Source: an uncultured Bacilli bacterium (lineage in GTDB: Bacteria; Bacillota_I; Bacilli_A; RF39; UBA660). Taken from it: DNA of 33,425 nucleotides. This document shows positions 6,165-15,146 of this stretch, in pieces. The position numbers were made by a program, and so were the translations under genes. Every line of letters begins with the position of its first letter. The stretch's first letter is position 1. Location of the stretch: the NCBI GenBank assembly GCA_947627895.1, contig CANQXV010000005.1:1-33425 (forward strand). Reading direction: 5' to 3'. Under the pieces are notes generated by a model. That model worked only from the letters and a program-made list of their open reading frames with translations. It did not search any database and had not been told where the DNA came from.

Positions 6165-7994
6165 ATGAAAGAAAATAAAAGAAAAAGTTTAATATTAATG
6201 GTAATAGGAGTACTAACATTATTAATTGTAGTGGCCGGAGCAACATATGCTTTCTTCCAAGCTCAAACCGGAGAAGGTCAAAATATAGATGTAAGTGCTC
6301 AAACAGGAACAACAGATTCCTTAACATTTAGTATGGATGATAAAGATGCAACTGATGCAGGAAATCATATCATTGATAATGACCCAACTGAAGGAGAGGA
6401 TTTAACGCCAATAACAATAAATGCGACAGCAGAAAATTTTAAAAAAAATGATGCAAGTATAGCAGATGGAGTAACAGCCAAAGCAGTATTAAAAGCAAAT
6501 AGTACAACAAGGGAAGCAAACGAAACTTATAATGTATACTTACATATAGATACAAATGAATTAGAATATTCAAGTTATACATGTGACACTGGAGAAGCAA
6601 AACAGGCCCCATTAGGAGAAACTGATAGAGCAACATGTACAATCCCAGTACCAGAATTAATACTAACAGTTAAAAAGGATGGTGATGAAGTTACAGATAT
6701 AGAAGATTTAAAATCATACTATCAAGAAGGAATAGAAATAAAATATAATGATGGCTCAACGAATCAAAAAAAAACAATAAATGGGTATGATATAACAGAA
6801 AAAGGAGGAATAATAAAACTAAGCAATGATAAAACCGGGACTATAGCAGTAACAGCACCAGAAGATGGAAGTCAACCACAACCAACAGAAGATACATGGG
6901 AAATAACAATAACATTTATAAATTTACCAACAGACCAAGAAATGAATACAGGAAAACAAGTAAGTGGAAAAGTAATAATCCAAAAAGAAGAATATGTCCC
7001 AACATATCAAAAGAATATCGATAAATTATTAGCGGATGATACAAAAGATGGAAAAACAAAAACATTATTTCTTCATGACGGAATATCAACAGATAGTGGA
7101 AGTGACCAAGAGGCAGGAGACTATTCCTATAGATATAGCGGGGCAACAGGTAGTGTAAATAACTATGTATGCTTAGATAATCAAACAGTAACAGGAGATG
7201 ATCAAAAAGAATGCACATCAAATGAAGATTTATATAGAATAATAGGACTATTTAAAAATAAATTTGATGACTATGAAATGAAATTAATCAAAGCTGACCC
7301 CGCGACATCAACTCAATTAGGAAAAGATGGAGCATACTCTGGTAGCGGAAATAATTATTCCTGGGATTCTAGTAATGGGATAACCTATAATGAAAATCTT
7401 ACAAATTTATGGAAAGGTAGTAACTTAAATAAAGTAAATTTAAATGGATATTATCTAAATACATATTTAAAAATAGAAGGAATAAAAACAGGAATATTGG
7501 CCCAAATATCAGACCACGATTGGATAACAGCAGGAAATACAACTTCAAAAATATATGATGTAAATGTAAAAGAAACCTATAAAAATGAAATAAATGAACC
7601 AAATGGCGGCTCATATACAGGATATAGCGATGTAACAGATAAGACATATAGAGCCAAGATAGGATTAATGTATGTAAGTGATTATGGATATGCAGCATAT
7701 AAAGATGCGTGGACAACAAAAATAGGATATGATAGTAATGGAAATGGTTATAATAATGCAGACATAATTGCTAACAACTGGATGTATATGGGATTAGCTG
7801 AATGGACAATTACGCGTTATGCTGACGATTCAAAAGGTGCGTTTATTGTGAACAACGATGGTAGCATCAACTATCGCTATGTATATGGACTCGACACTCC
7901 CGTGCGGTTATCCTTCTATCTCTCATCTAGCACAGAAATTGCCTCAGGCGATGGTACATCTGGAAACCCATATCGGTTATCTTGGAATGCTTAA
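6165..7994 (+). CDS. Exported surface protein 1: TasA/camelysin-like signal, lectin-like variable C-terminus
   Basis: This 609-residue protein starts with basic residues (KENKRKS) and a hydrophobic segment (about residues 9-27) ending GATYAFFQ, which resembles the SipW-type signal of TasA/camelysin matrix proteins (GGTWAAF). The next 270 residues are Thr/Asp/Glu-rich and beta-like. From about residue 330 (DYSYRYSG ... DLYRIIGLFK) a compact domain runs to the end, finishing with EWTITR, a variable stretch, then FYL-SST-IASGDGT-NPYRL. I relate this ending to a large family of variable surface proteins in uncultured Firmicutes with a C-type-lectin/FGE-like appearance; that link is from memory. 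It is closely related to the protein at 13233-15062 over long blocks, but codons 552-587 (7818-7925) differ. Two promoters (AT-repeat P1, palindrome P2) lie upstream. Secreted or wall-associated adhesin is the likely role. Confidence 0.75.
   Translation: MKENKRKSLILMVIGVLTLLIVVAGATYAFFQAQTGEGQNIDVSAQTGTTDSLTFSMDDKDATDAGNHIIDNDPTEGEDLTPITINATAENFKKNDASIADGVTAKAVLKANSTTREANETYNVYLHIDTNELEYSSYTCDTGEAKQAPLGETDRATCTIPVPELILTVKKDGDEVTDIEDLKSYYQEGIEIKYNDGSTNQKKTINGYDITEKGGIIKLSNDKTGTIAVTAPEDGSQPQPTEDTWEITITFINLPTDQEMNTGKQVSGKVIIQKEEYVPTYQKNIDKLLADDTKDGKTKTLFLHDGISTDSGSDQEAGDYSYRYSGATGSVNNYVCLDNQTVTGDDQKECTSNEDLYRIIGLFKNKFDDYEMKLIKADPATSTQLGKDGAYSGSGNNYSWDSSNGITYNENLTNLWKGSNLNKVNLNGYYLNTYLKIEGIKTGILAQISDHDWITAGNTTSKIYDVNVKETYKNEINEPNGGSYTGYSDVTDKTYRAKIGLMYVSDYGYAAYKDAWTTKIGYDSNGNGYNNADIIANNWMYMGLAEWTITRYADDSKGAFIVNNDGSINYRYVYGLDTPVRLSFYLSSSTEIASGDGTSGNPYRLSWNA
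7818..7925 (+). other. Hypervariable cassette of surface gene 1
   Basis: These 36 codons lie between identical flanks (GAATGGACAATTACGCGT on the left, TCTAGCAC on the right) shared with gene 2. About three quarters of the codons end in C or T, and G+C is about 45% by hand count against about 30-35% in the flanking gene. Protein identity with gene 2 inside the cassette is low, while the surrounding sequence is highly similar. Confidence 0.7.
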
Positions 7995-8001
7995 AATATA
8001 T

Positions 8002-8055
8002 GCCAATAAATTGTTAAAAAAAGGGATAAAAGTTGCTTTTTTCCCTTTTTTATTG
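8002..8055 (+). terminator. Terminator of surface gene 1, overlapping the parE promoter
   Basis: CCAATAAA ... AAAAAAAGGGA pairs with TCCCTTTTTT ... TTTATTGG. The -35 (TTGCTT, 8033-8038) of the next promoter lies in its loop and right arm. Confidence 0.75.
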
Positions 8056-8062
8056 GTATAAT
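8033..8062 (+). promoter_or_regulatory. Promoter of parE-parC
   Basis: TTGCTT (8033-8038), 18 bp, extended -10 TGG-TATAAT (8057-8062). Transcription would start near 8069, directly at the GGTGAG ribosome site, so the leader is only about 11 nt. Confidence 0.65.
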
Positions 8063-8079
8063 TGTTATGGTGAGAATAA

Positions 8080-9984
8080 ATGGCAAAATATGATGAGACA
8101 TCAATTAAAATCTTAGAAGGTTTAGAGGCAGTTCGTAAACGGCCTGGGATGTATATTGGTTCAACTGATAAAAGAGGTATGCATCATTTAGTTTGGGAAA
8201 TTGTCGATAACTCAATTGATGAGGTTATTAATGGTTATGGTAACCATATCAAAGTAATTATAAATAAAGATGGTTCAGTGACTGTCGCCGATAATGGCCG
8301 AGGAGTTCCTACCGGAATGCATGAATCTGGTAAAAGTGCGATTGAAGTTATTTATACCATTTTGCATGCCGGTGGTAAATTTACGGAAGATGGCTATAAA
8401 GTTTCCGGTGGTCTTCATGGCGTTGGAGCATCAGTAGTTAATGCTTTAAGTAAATACATGCAAGTAGTAAGCTATCGTGATGGCAAAATTTGGATGATTG
8501 AATTTGAAAACGGGGGTAAAGTAAAGACTCCTCTTAAAGTCATAGGGAAAAGTAATAAAACGGGAACAATTGTTAAATTTTTACCTGATTCTGAAATATT
8601 TAAAAATTGTAATTTTTCGTTTACGACTATCGCGGAAAGAATGCAAGAAACCGCTTTTTTACAAAATGGCTTAACGATTGAAGTAATTGATGAAGCTGAC
8701 CAAAAGGCGGAAAAATATCATTATGAAAACGGGTTAACTTCTTTTGTCGAATACATGAATGAAGATAAAGAAACATTGCATAAAGTTATTAATTTTACGA
8801 ATACCAAAGAAAAAATTGAGGTAGCAATTGCCTTGCAATATACTAATACTTATAATGAATCAATTTTATCATTTGTTAATAATGTTAAAACTGTTGATGG
8901 TGGTTCCCATGAAGTGGGATTTAAAACGGGAATCACGAAAGCTTTCAACGATTATGCTAAAAATAATAATTTATTTAAAGGTAAGGATACTTCTTTAGAT
9001 GGCGCGGATGTAAGAGAAGGTTTGACTGCGGTTATTTCTTTAAAAATACCTGAAGAACTATTGCAATTTGAAGGTCAAACCAAAGGAAAACTCGGGACTC
9101 CTATTGCAAGAAGTGTTACGGAAAGTATAACTTATGAATCAATTAAATTTTTCTTAGAAGAAAATAAAGAAGTAGCTTTAACTATTTTAGATAAAGCCAT
9201 GAAAAGTAAAGTGGCAAGAGAAGCGGCGCGTAAGGCTCGCGAGGAAGCCCGAAATGGAAAAAATAAAAGTAAGATTGAAAAGAATTTAAGTGGGAAACTT
9301 GCTCCTGCCCAAAGTAAAAATCCTAAAATCAATGAACTTTTCTTAGTCGAAGGAAATTCTGCGGGTGGGTCCGCTAAAGGAGGAAGAGATCGAAAATTCC
9401 AAGCTATTTTGCCTTTGCGTGGTAAAGTTATCAATGGCGAAAAAGCTAGTCTTGATGAACTCCTTAAAAATGAAGAAATTAATACGATTATCCATACCGT
9501 AGGTGCAGGTGTTGGACAAAGTTTTGATGCCAGTGAATCAAACTATGATAAAGTAATTATTATGACCGATGCCGATGTCGATGGAGCCCATATTCAAGTT
9601 TTACTTTTAACTTTCTTTTATCGGTATATGCGAGGACTTATTGAAGAAGGTAAGTTGTATTTAGCTATGCCACCATTATATAAATTAGATTATGGTAAAA
9701 AAAGATTTTATGCTTATACTGACGAAGAATTAGCCGAAATTAAAAATAATAATCCAGGTAAATGTACTATTCAAAGATACAAAGGTTTAGGAGAAATGAA
9801 TCCTGAACAACTTTGGGAAACCACAATGAATCCCGATACTAGAAGTTTAATTCGTATTAACATTAATGATGCATCTTTAGCTGAAAAACGAGTTAGTGTT
9901 TTGATGGGGGATAAAGTTGAACCTCGGAAAGACTGGATTAATGAAAATGTCGAATTTACTATGGAAGACGACTATCGGGTTTAA
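8080..9984 (+). CDS. parE: DNA topoisomerase IV subunit B (ParE), GyrB-type ATPase
   Basis: ParE is the ATPase and TOPRIM subunit of topoisomerase IV, which unlinks daughter chromosomes. The 634-residue protein has the GHKL ATPase (RKRPGMYIGS at 19-28, Asn44 in EIVDNSIDE, DNGRGVP at 71-77, GGLHGVGASVV at 110-120), a transducer domain and a TOPRIM domain (EGNSAGGSA from 424; TDADVDGAH from 496; metal ligands Glu424, Asp497, Asp499). Normal ParE/GyrB has EGDSAGG; here Asn426 replaces Asp, the position where Asp-to-Asn gives quinolone resistance in other species. The gene is followed 12 bp later by parC, which supports ParE over GyrB. Confidence 0.93.
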   Translation: MAKYDETSIKILEGLEAVRKRPGMYIGSTDKRGMHHLVWEIVDNSIDEVINGYGNHIKVIINKDGSVTVADNGRGVPTGMHESGKSAIEVIYTILHAGGKFTEDGYKVSGGLHGVGASVVNALSKYMQVVSYRDGKIWMIEFENGGKVKTPLKVIGKSNKTGTIVKFLPDSEIFKNCNFSFTTIAERMQETAFLQNGLTIEVIDEADQKAEKYHYENGLTSFVEYMNEDKETLHKVINFTNTKEKIEVAIALQYTNTYNESILSFVNNVKTVDGGSHEVGFKTGITKAFNDYAKNNNLFKGKDTSLDGADVREGLTAVISLKIPEELLQFEGQTKGKLGTPIARSVTESITYESIKFFLEENKEVALTILDKAMKSKVAREAARKAREEARNGKNKSKIEKNLSGKLAPAQSKNPKINELFLVEGNSAGGSAKGGRDRKFQAILPLRGKVINGEKASLDELLKNEEINTIIHTVGAGVGQSFDASESNYDKVIIMTDADVDGAHIQVLLLTFFYRYMRGLIEEGKLYLAMPPLYKLDYGKKRFYAYTDEELAEIKNNNPGKCTIQRYKGLGEMNPEQLWETTMNPDTRSLIRININDASLAEKRVSVLMGDKVEPRKDWINENVEFTMEDDYRV

Positions 9985-9996
9985 TGGGGGTAAATT

Positions 9997-12486
9997 ATGG
10001 AAAATGTTTTAAAAAGAATTGAAGATTATGCATTAGAATACATTATGGGTGACCGTTTTGGTAAATACGCTAAAGAAATAATATTAGACCGAGCCATTCC
10101 AGATGTTCGTGATGGTTTAAAACCGGTGCAAAGAAGAATTTTATATTACATGTATGATGAGCATAATACTTATGATAAAAATTATATTAAATGTGCGTAT
10201 ACAGTAGGTGGCGTTTTAGGTAAATTCCACCCTCATGGAGACTCGAGCGTTTATGATGCCATGATCAGGATGAGTCAATGGTGGAAACAAAATACCATTT
10301 TAATTGATGTCCATGGGAATAATGGTTCCATGGATGGTGATGGGCCCGCGGCTTATCGGTATACGGAAGCTCGTCTTTCAAAAATTAGTGAAGAATTATT
10401 AAAAGATTTAGATAAAGAAACGGTTAATTGGGCCCCAAACTTTGATGATAGATTCTTAGAACCAACCGTGTTACCTGCAAAGTTTCCAAATTTACTTGTT
10501 AATGGTTGTAATGGTATTTCCGCGGGGTATGCTACTAATATTCCACCTCATAACCTAGGTGAAATAATTGATGCAACCATCAAAAGAATTGATTCACCTA
10601 ACTCACGGCTAGATACTATTTTAGAAATTGTTAAAGGCCCAGATTTTCCTACTGGGGGTATTGTTGAAGGTAAGCAAGGCATAATTGATGCTTTTACTAC
10701 TGGTCGGGGTCGGGTAGTTGTTCGAAGCAAATACCGATTTAATAAAGAAAAAGGTAAAAATCAAATTATTATTGATGAAGTACCTTTTGAAGTTAATAAA
10801 CAACAATTAGTAGCTAAAATTGATAGTCTTAGAATTGATAAAAAAATTGATGGTATCGCGGAAGTAAGAGATGAAACTGATAGAGAAGGTTTGCGAATTG
10901 CTATTGATTTAAAAACTGGTGCTAATCAAGAATTAATTTTAAATTATTTACTTAAAAATACCGATTTACAAATTTCTTATAACTATAATATGGTAGCAAT
11001 TGTAAATAGAACTCCTAAAACAATGGGAATTTTAGATATACTTGATGCTTACATTGTTCATGATAAAGAGGTTATACTAAAAAGAACTGAATTTGAACTT
11101 AAAACTTATAAGTTACGTTACCATATTGTGGAAGGCTTAATTAAAGCAATATCGATATTAGATGATGTTATTAAAACAATTAGAGCCAGTAAAAATAAGC
11201 AAGAATCAAAAGAAAATTTAGTTAAAAAATTTAGTTTTACGATGGATCAAGCAGAAGCTATTGTTACTTTACAATTATATCGTTTATCTAATACGGATAT
11301 TGTTATTTTAGAAGAAGAAGCGGAAAGTTTAAAACAAAAAATCGCAGCTTGTGAAGAAATTTTAAATGATGAAGAAAAATTAAAAAATGTCATGAAAAAT
11401 GAACTTCGAGAAATTAAGAAAAATTATGCTGTTCCCAGAAAAACCCAAATTAAAGATGAAATTACCGAAATTAAAGTTGATATGAAAGAAATGATTAGTG
11501 ATGAAAATGTTGTCGTGGTAGTTACAAATGAAGGTTATGTTAAACGGGTAAGTTTAAAAAGTTATAAAACGTCAACCGAAGAAACTACTTTAAAACCAGG
11601 TGACTTTATTACTAATAAATTTAGTTGTAGTACTTTAGATACATTATTATTATTTACTAATAAAGGTAATTATTTATATGTTCCGGTTCATAAATTAAAT
11701 GAATGTAAATGGAAAGAACTTGGTAAACATATTAGTAATGTAGTTATGATTAAGGAAGAAGAAAAAATAATTGCGAGTCTGATATTAAAAGAAAAGGATC
11801 AAAATATTGTCTTATTTACGAAAAAGGGAATGGTTAAACAAGTACCATTAAAAAGTTTAGAAGTAACTCGTTATAATAAACCTATAACCGCTTTTAAATT
11901 AAAAGATAATGATGAAGTTATTAATGTAGCCATGGCTAAAGATGAAGTTATATGGGTAACCCATAATGGTTTTTACTTAAGATATTTAACAAATGAAATT
12001 CCAGTCGTGGGTTCAAAAGCCAGTGGAGTAAAAGGTATTAATTTAAAAGATGATTTTGTAATTTATGCATCAACTATTAGTGATTCAAGCGAATACCTAA
12101 ATATATTTACTAACCTAAGTACTGGTAAAAGATTAAAACTCACAGATTTAGTTACAATATCTCGGGCGAAAAAAGGTAATATGTTATTTAAAAAAGCTAA
12201 GACTAAAGATTATAAATTAGTTAGTGCTTATCTCACGAATAGTAAAGATATTAATATTTTTAAAAATGATTTAAATTTAGTCGAACTTAAAAATAGTGAT
12301 TTACCAATTATGGATCTAGCTAGTACTGGTAGTGCGTTAGGCAAGAAAAAATATGAATTAGTTACTTTGAAAAAAGAATTAATTGATTTAAAAAGTACTC
12401 CTATTAAAGAAGAAAACATTCCCAAAGAAGAACCACGAGAAGAACAAATGACATTTGCTGATTTTACAGAAAACTTTAAAATATAG
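9997..12486 (+). CDS. parC: DNA topoisomerase IV subunit A (ParC)
   Basis: This 829-residue protein is the DNA cleavage subunit. The catalytic tyrosine is Tyr122 in [10 protein letters not shown]. The quinolone-contact segment [12 protein letters not shown] keeps Ser83 and Asp87, the susceptible-type residues. The winged-helix and tower regions, a long coiled coil (about residues 370-480) and a C-terminal beta-pinwheel (from about 500) follow. The last 30 residues are an acidic tail ([15 protein letters not shown]). I see no clear GyrA-box, which favours ParC over GyrA, as does the pairing with parE. It is translated from ATG 9997 after a GGGGGT site and ends just before a hairpin that carries the ylbD ribosome site. 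Confidence 0.93.
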   Translation: MENVLKRIEDYALEYIMGDRFGKYAKEIILDRAIPDVRDGLKPVQRRILYYMYDEHNTYDKNYIKCAYTVGGVLGKFHPHGDSSVYDAMIRMSQWWKQNTILIDVHGNNGSMDGDGPAAYRYTEARLSKISEELLKDLDKETVNWAPNFDDRFLEPTVLPAKFPNLLVNGCNGISAGYATNIPPHNLGEIIDATIKRIDSPNSRLDTILEIVKGPDFPTGGIVEGKQGIIDAFTTGRGRVVVRSKYRFNKEKGKNQIIIDEVPFEVNKQQLVAKIDSLRIDKKIDGIAEVRDETDREGLRIAIDLKTGANQELILNYLLKNTDLQISYNYNMVAIVNRTPKTMGILDILDAYIVHDKEVILKRTEFELKTYKLRYHIVEGLIKAISILDDVIKTIRASKNKQESKENLVKKFSFTMDQAEAIVTLQLYRLSNTDIVILEEEAESLKQKIAACEEILNDEEKLKNVMKNELREIKKNYAVPRKTQIKDEITEIKVDMKEMISDENVVVVVTNEGYVKRVSLKSYKTSTEETTLKPGDFITNKFSCSTLDTLLLFTNKGNYLYVPVHKLNECKWKELGKHISNVVMIKEEEKIIASLILKEKDQNIVLFTKKGMVKQVPLKSLEVTRYNKPITAFKLKDNDEVINVAMAKDEVIWVTHNGFYLRYLTNEIPVVGSKASGVKGINLKDDFVIYASTISDSSEYLNIFTNLSTGKRLKLTDLVTISRAKKGNMLFKKAKTKDYKLVSAYLTNSKDINIFKNDLNLVELKNSDLPIMDLASTGSALGKKKYELVTLKKELIDLKSTPIKEENIPKEEPREEQMTFADFTENFKI

Positions 12487-12489
12487 GAA

Positions 12490-12531
12490 AAATCACCTAA
12501 TTAAAACATAAATTATATTAGGTGATTTTTT
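12490..12531 (+). terminator. Perfect 12-bp terminator hairpin that contains the ylbD ribosome site
   Basis: AAATCACCTAAT (12490-12501) pairs fully with ATTAGGTGATTT (12517-12528), followed by T. The Shine-Dalgarno AGGTGA (12520-12525) of the next gene (ATG 12533) is in the right arm, so read-through transcripts would hide it. Confidence 0.75.
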
Positions 12532-12532
12532 A

Positions 12533-12910
12533 ATGAGCAAAAAGGATGAATTTAAAGATTTTGTTAAAAGTAAACCAAATCTTGCCACATATGTGGAAAA
12601 TGGTGAAATGACTTGGCAAAAATTTTATGAATTATATGATATATATGGAACAGATGAAGCTATTTGGCAAAAATATGCGGAAAATAGAGCTTCAAATGTG
12701 AATATTGCTGAAGGTATTAATAAAATAACTAATATGGTTAAAAATGTGGATATGGATTCAATTAAAAATCATATTAATACGGCTCAAAAGGCTTTAGATT
12801 TAGTTCAAGATTTTACTACGAAAAAAAGTAGTGAGGTTGCAACGAGTGCCGCGAGTCTCGCTAAAGGACCAGTAGCGCCCAGACCATTAAATAAATTTTT
12901 CGAGGATTAA
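12533..12910 (+). CDS. ylbD: YlbD-like protein (DUF/coat-protein family)
   Basis: This 125-residue protein opens with KDEFKDFVKSKPNL, then MTWQKFYELYDIYGTDEAIWQKY. These match the pattern of Bacillus YlbD (KEFKEFVKKHP ... RTWQDYYEDWYLLGEDDPMWAKY). The middle (NIAEGINKITNMVKNVDMDSIKNHI) matches the family's second helix block, and the end is Ala/Ser/Pro-rich. YlbD is named a putative spore-coat protein in Bacillus, but the family also occurs where no spores are known and its biochemistry is not settled. The gene is followed immediately by a broken ylbE, the same order as Bacillus ylbD-ylbE. Confidence 0.75.
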   Translation: MSKKDEFKDFVKSKPNLATYVENGEMTWQKFYELYDIYGTDEAIWQKYAENRASNVNIAEGINKITNMVKNVDMDSIKNHINTAQKALDLVQDFTTKKSSEVATSAASLAKGPVAPRPLNKFFED

Positions 12911-12911
12911 A

Positions 12912-13126
12912 ATGCAACTAGCCAATATTATAGCATTTAGAAATAATGAAAAAGAATTTTTATACTTAAAAGAAAATTCTTGGTATTTTAAAGAATTAAA
13001 TCGGGGGTATAAAAATTTTGATAATTTTGCCCGGGAAATGAAAGTAAAGAACGAACTAGTGATAAATTAGTTAATGTCATGGATAATATTGAAATGATTT
13101 CTTCTATTCTAAATGTCTTAAAATAA
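12912..13126 (+). pseudogene. ylbE: YlbE-like gene with a one-base frameshift
   Basis: The frame from ATG 12912 reads MQLANIIAFRNNEKEF ... SWYFKELNRGYKNFDNFAREM and stops at TAG 13068-13070 (52 residues). The alternative frame takes over near 13050 (KERTSDKLVNVMDNIEM ... LNVLK) and stops at TAA 13124-13126. Joining them by restoring one A in the AAA run at about 13045-13049 gives a product of about 71 residues resembling Bacillus YlbE (LREQPYWYRKLSR ... about 79 residues). Both halves fit the family, so this is a recent frameshift, a sequencing error or, less likely, a programmed shift. Its ATG is 1 bp after the ylbD stop. Confidence 0.65.
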
Positions 13127-13168
13127 AACACTTTTTTGTCTACTTTCTGTAAAATTTGCAATTACCCC

Positions 13169-13195
13169 TTGAATATATATATATATATATATAAT
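13169..13195 (+). promoter_or_regulatory. P1 promoter with (AT)10 microsatellite spacer, surface gene 2
   Basis: -35 TTGAAT (13169-13174) and -10 TATAAT (13190-13195) are 15 bp apart; the repeat runs 13173-13192 (10 units). The spacer is 2 bp shorter than that of gene 1, which predicts weak expression in this state. No P2 follows; the ribosome site is about 25 bp downstream. Confidence 0.7.
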
Positions 13196-13232
13196 TAGGG
13201 AGAATACAGGGTATTTGATGGAGGAAAAAAAG

Positions 13233-15062
13233 ATGAAAGAAGACCAAAATAAAAGAAAAAGTTTTATATTAATGGCAGTAGGAGTATTAACATTGTTAAT
13301 AGTAGTAGCAGGAGCAACATATGCTTACTTCCAAGCTCAAACAAATGGTAGCGAAGACTTCAATATTAATGCTACTGCAGGAACAACAGATTCCTTAACA
13401 TTTATTATGGATGATAAAGATGCAACTGATACAGGAAATTATATCATTGATAATGATTCAAAACTAGGAACTCTTGATTTAACGCCAATAACAATAAATG
13501 CAACAGCAGAAAATTTTAAAGAAAATGCAGAAAGTATAGCAGATGGAGTAAAAGCTAAAGCAGTATTAAAAGCCAATAGTACAACAAGAGAAGCAAACGA
13601 AACTTATAATGTATACTTACATATAGATACAAATGAATTAGAGTATTCAAGTTATAAGAATGGAGATGGAGATGTAAAACTTGCACCATTAAGTTCTGAA
13701 GAAAAGGAAACATATACAGAAGGAATACCAGAATTAATACTAACAGTCAAAAAGAATAATGTAGAAGTTAAAGATATAACAGGTTTAGAATCAGAATATA
13801 AAGAAGAAATAAAAATAAAATATAATGATGAAACAGGAGAACAAACAAAAACAATAAGTGGATATGATATAACGGAAAAAGGTGGAATAATAAAGATAGC
13901 AAGTAATGAACCAATAGCAGTAACGGCACCAGAAGATGGAATTCAACCAGATCCCAAAGAAGATGAATGGGAAATAACACTAACATTTATAAATTTACCA
14001 ACGGGCCAAGAAATGAATACGGGAAAACAAGTAAGTGGAAAAGTAGTAATCCAAAAAGAAGAATATGTCCCAACATATCAAAATAATATTACAAAATTAT
14101 TAGCAGATGATACAAAAGATGGAAAAACAAAAACATTATTTCTTCATGATGGAATATCAACAGATAGTGGAAGTGACCAAGAGGCTGGAGACTATTCCTA
14201 TAGATATAGTAGGGCAACAGGTAGTGTAAATAACTATGTATGCTTAGATAATCAAACAGTAACAGGAGATGCCTTCATATCATGTGAAACAGAAGATTTA
14301 TATAGAATCATAGGACTATTTAAAAATAAATATAATGACTATGAAATAAAATTAATCAAAGCAGAACCAGCAATATCAACTCAATTAGGAGAAGATGGAG
14401 CATATAAAGTTGATAGCGAAAATAAATATTACTGGAATACTAGCAAAGGAATAGATTCAAGTTCAAATACAAATTTATGGAGAGAAAGTAACTTAAATAC
14501 CATAAATTTAAATACAAATTTCATAACATATTTAAGTACCACAGAAGGAAGAAAAGCAGGAATAGTAGAGCAAATAGCAGACCATGAATGGATAACAGTA
14601 GGAAATACATATGGTAATATAGCAAGTCAGCCAGTTACCACAGCATATAAAAATGAAATAAAAGAGCCAGATGGCAGAACAGAAGGAGGATATAAAGAAG
14701 AAATAGATAAAACATATAAAGCGAAGATAGGATTAATGTATGCAAGTGACTATGGATATGCGGCATATAAAGAAGCATGGACAAGAAAATTAGAATATGA
14801 TAATGATAATGGTTATAGTAATAAAGATGTAACAGACAACGACTGGATGTATATGAATAATGGTACAGACGAATGGACAATTACGCGTGCTGCCGGTACT
14901 TCGAACATTGCGTTAGATATCGGCACCAATGCCGGATTCGTGGGCTACAGCGGTGTGTACAACGACGACAGTGCAGTTCGCCCTTGTTTCTATCTGAAGT
15001 CTAGCACTAAAATAGCTTCAGGCGATGGAACAGAAACAAACCCATATCGGATTACATGGTAA
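13233..15062 (+). CDS. Exported surface protein 2: paralog of protein 1 with a different variable C-terminal cassette
   Basis: The open frame begins at TTG 13215, but GGAGG at 13220-13224 fits ATG 13233, giving 609 residues that start MKEDQNKRKSF. It has the same TasA-like signal segment (ending GATYAYFQ), the same beta-rich middle and the same C-terminal domain as protein 1. Long stretches of DNA are almost identical, for example 13950-14280 against 6850-7200, which points to recent duplication or gene conversion. Codons 553-589 (14889-14999) are unrelated at most positions and strongly G+C-rich. The end again reads FYL-SSTKIASGDGT-NPYRI. The function is probably adhesion or ligand binding at the surface; the ligand is unknown. 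Confidence 0.75.
   Translation: MKEDQNKRKSFILMAVGVLTLLIVVAGATYAYFQAQTNGSEDFNINATAGTTDSLTFIMDDKDATDTGNYIIDNDSKLGTLDLTPITINATAENFKENAESIADGVKAKAVLKANSTTREANETYNVYLHIDTNELEYSSYKNGDGDVKLAPLSSEEKETYTEGIPELILTVKKNNVEVKDITGLESEYKEEIKIKYNDETGEQTKTISGYDITEKGGIIKIASNEPIAVTAPEDGIQPDPKEDEWEITLTFINLPTGQEMNTGKQVSGKVVIQKEEYVPTYQNNITKLLADDTKDGKTKTLFLHDGISTDSGSDQEAGDYSYRYSRATGSVNNYVCLDNQTVTGDAFISCETEDLYRIIGLFKNKYNDYEIKLIKAEPAISTQLGEDGAYKVDSENKYYWNTSKGIDSSSNTNLWRESNLNTINLNTNFITYLSTTEGRKAGIVEQIADHEWITVGNTYGNIASQPVTTAYKNEIKEPDGRTEGGYKEEIDKTYKAKIGLMYASDYGYAAYKEAWTRKLEYDNDNGYSNKDVTDNDWMYMNNGTDEWTITRAAGTSNIALDIGTNAGFVGYSGVYNDDSAVRPCFYLKSSTKIASGDGTETNPYRITW
14889..14999 (+). other. Hypervariable cassette of surface gene 2
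   Basis: These 37 codons lie between the same flanks as in gene 1. A hand count over about 127 bases including the edges gives about 53% G+C, far above the flanking gene. Most codons end in C or T (GGC, TAC, AGC, AAC, GAC). The edges are sharp. Confidence 0.7.
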
Positions 15063-15146
15063 GGACCAACTTAGAGAGTAAAATATAAAATTATATAATA
15101 AGAAAAAAAGATGGCTTTTCCTCTTCTCTTTTGCTAAAATAAAAAT

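Noticed and set aside
7399-7719. Leu/His/Tyr-rich minus-strand ORFs under the surface genes
   Set aside because: They are antisense shadows of AT-rich Thr/Asn-coding sequence, with no ribosome sites or recognisable domains.
7858-8061. 67-residue ORF across the end of surface gene 1
   Set aside because: Different frame over the variable cassette and terminator; explained by lack of stops in the G+C-rich cassette.
8080-12486. gyrB-gyrA rather than parE-parC
   Set aside because: No clear GyrA-box in the C-terminal domain and overall signatures fit ParE/ParC; pairing outside an origin region also fits. Not absolutely excluded without comparison to the other pair in the genome.
7818-14999. Both variable cassettes derived from one DGR template
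   Set aside because: They differ at many non-adenine-type positions, including silent T/C third bases, and by one codon in length, so a single template with A-only mutagenesis does not explain them.
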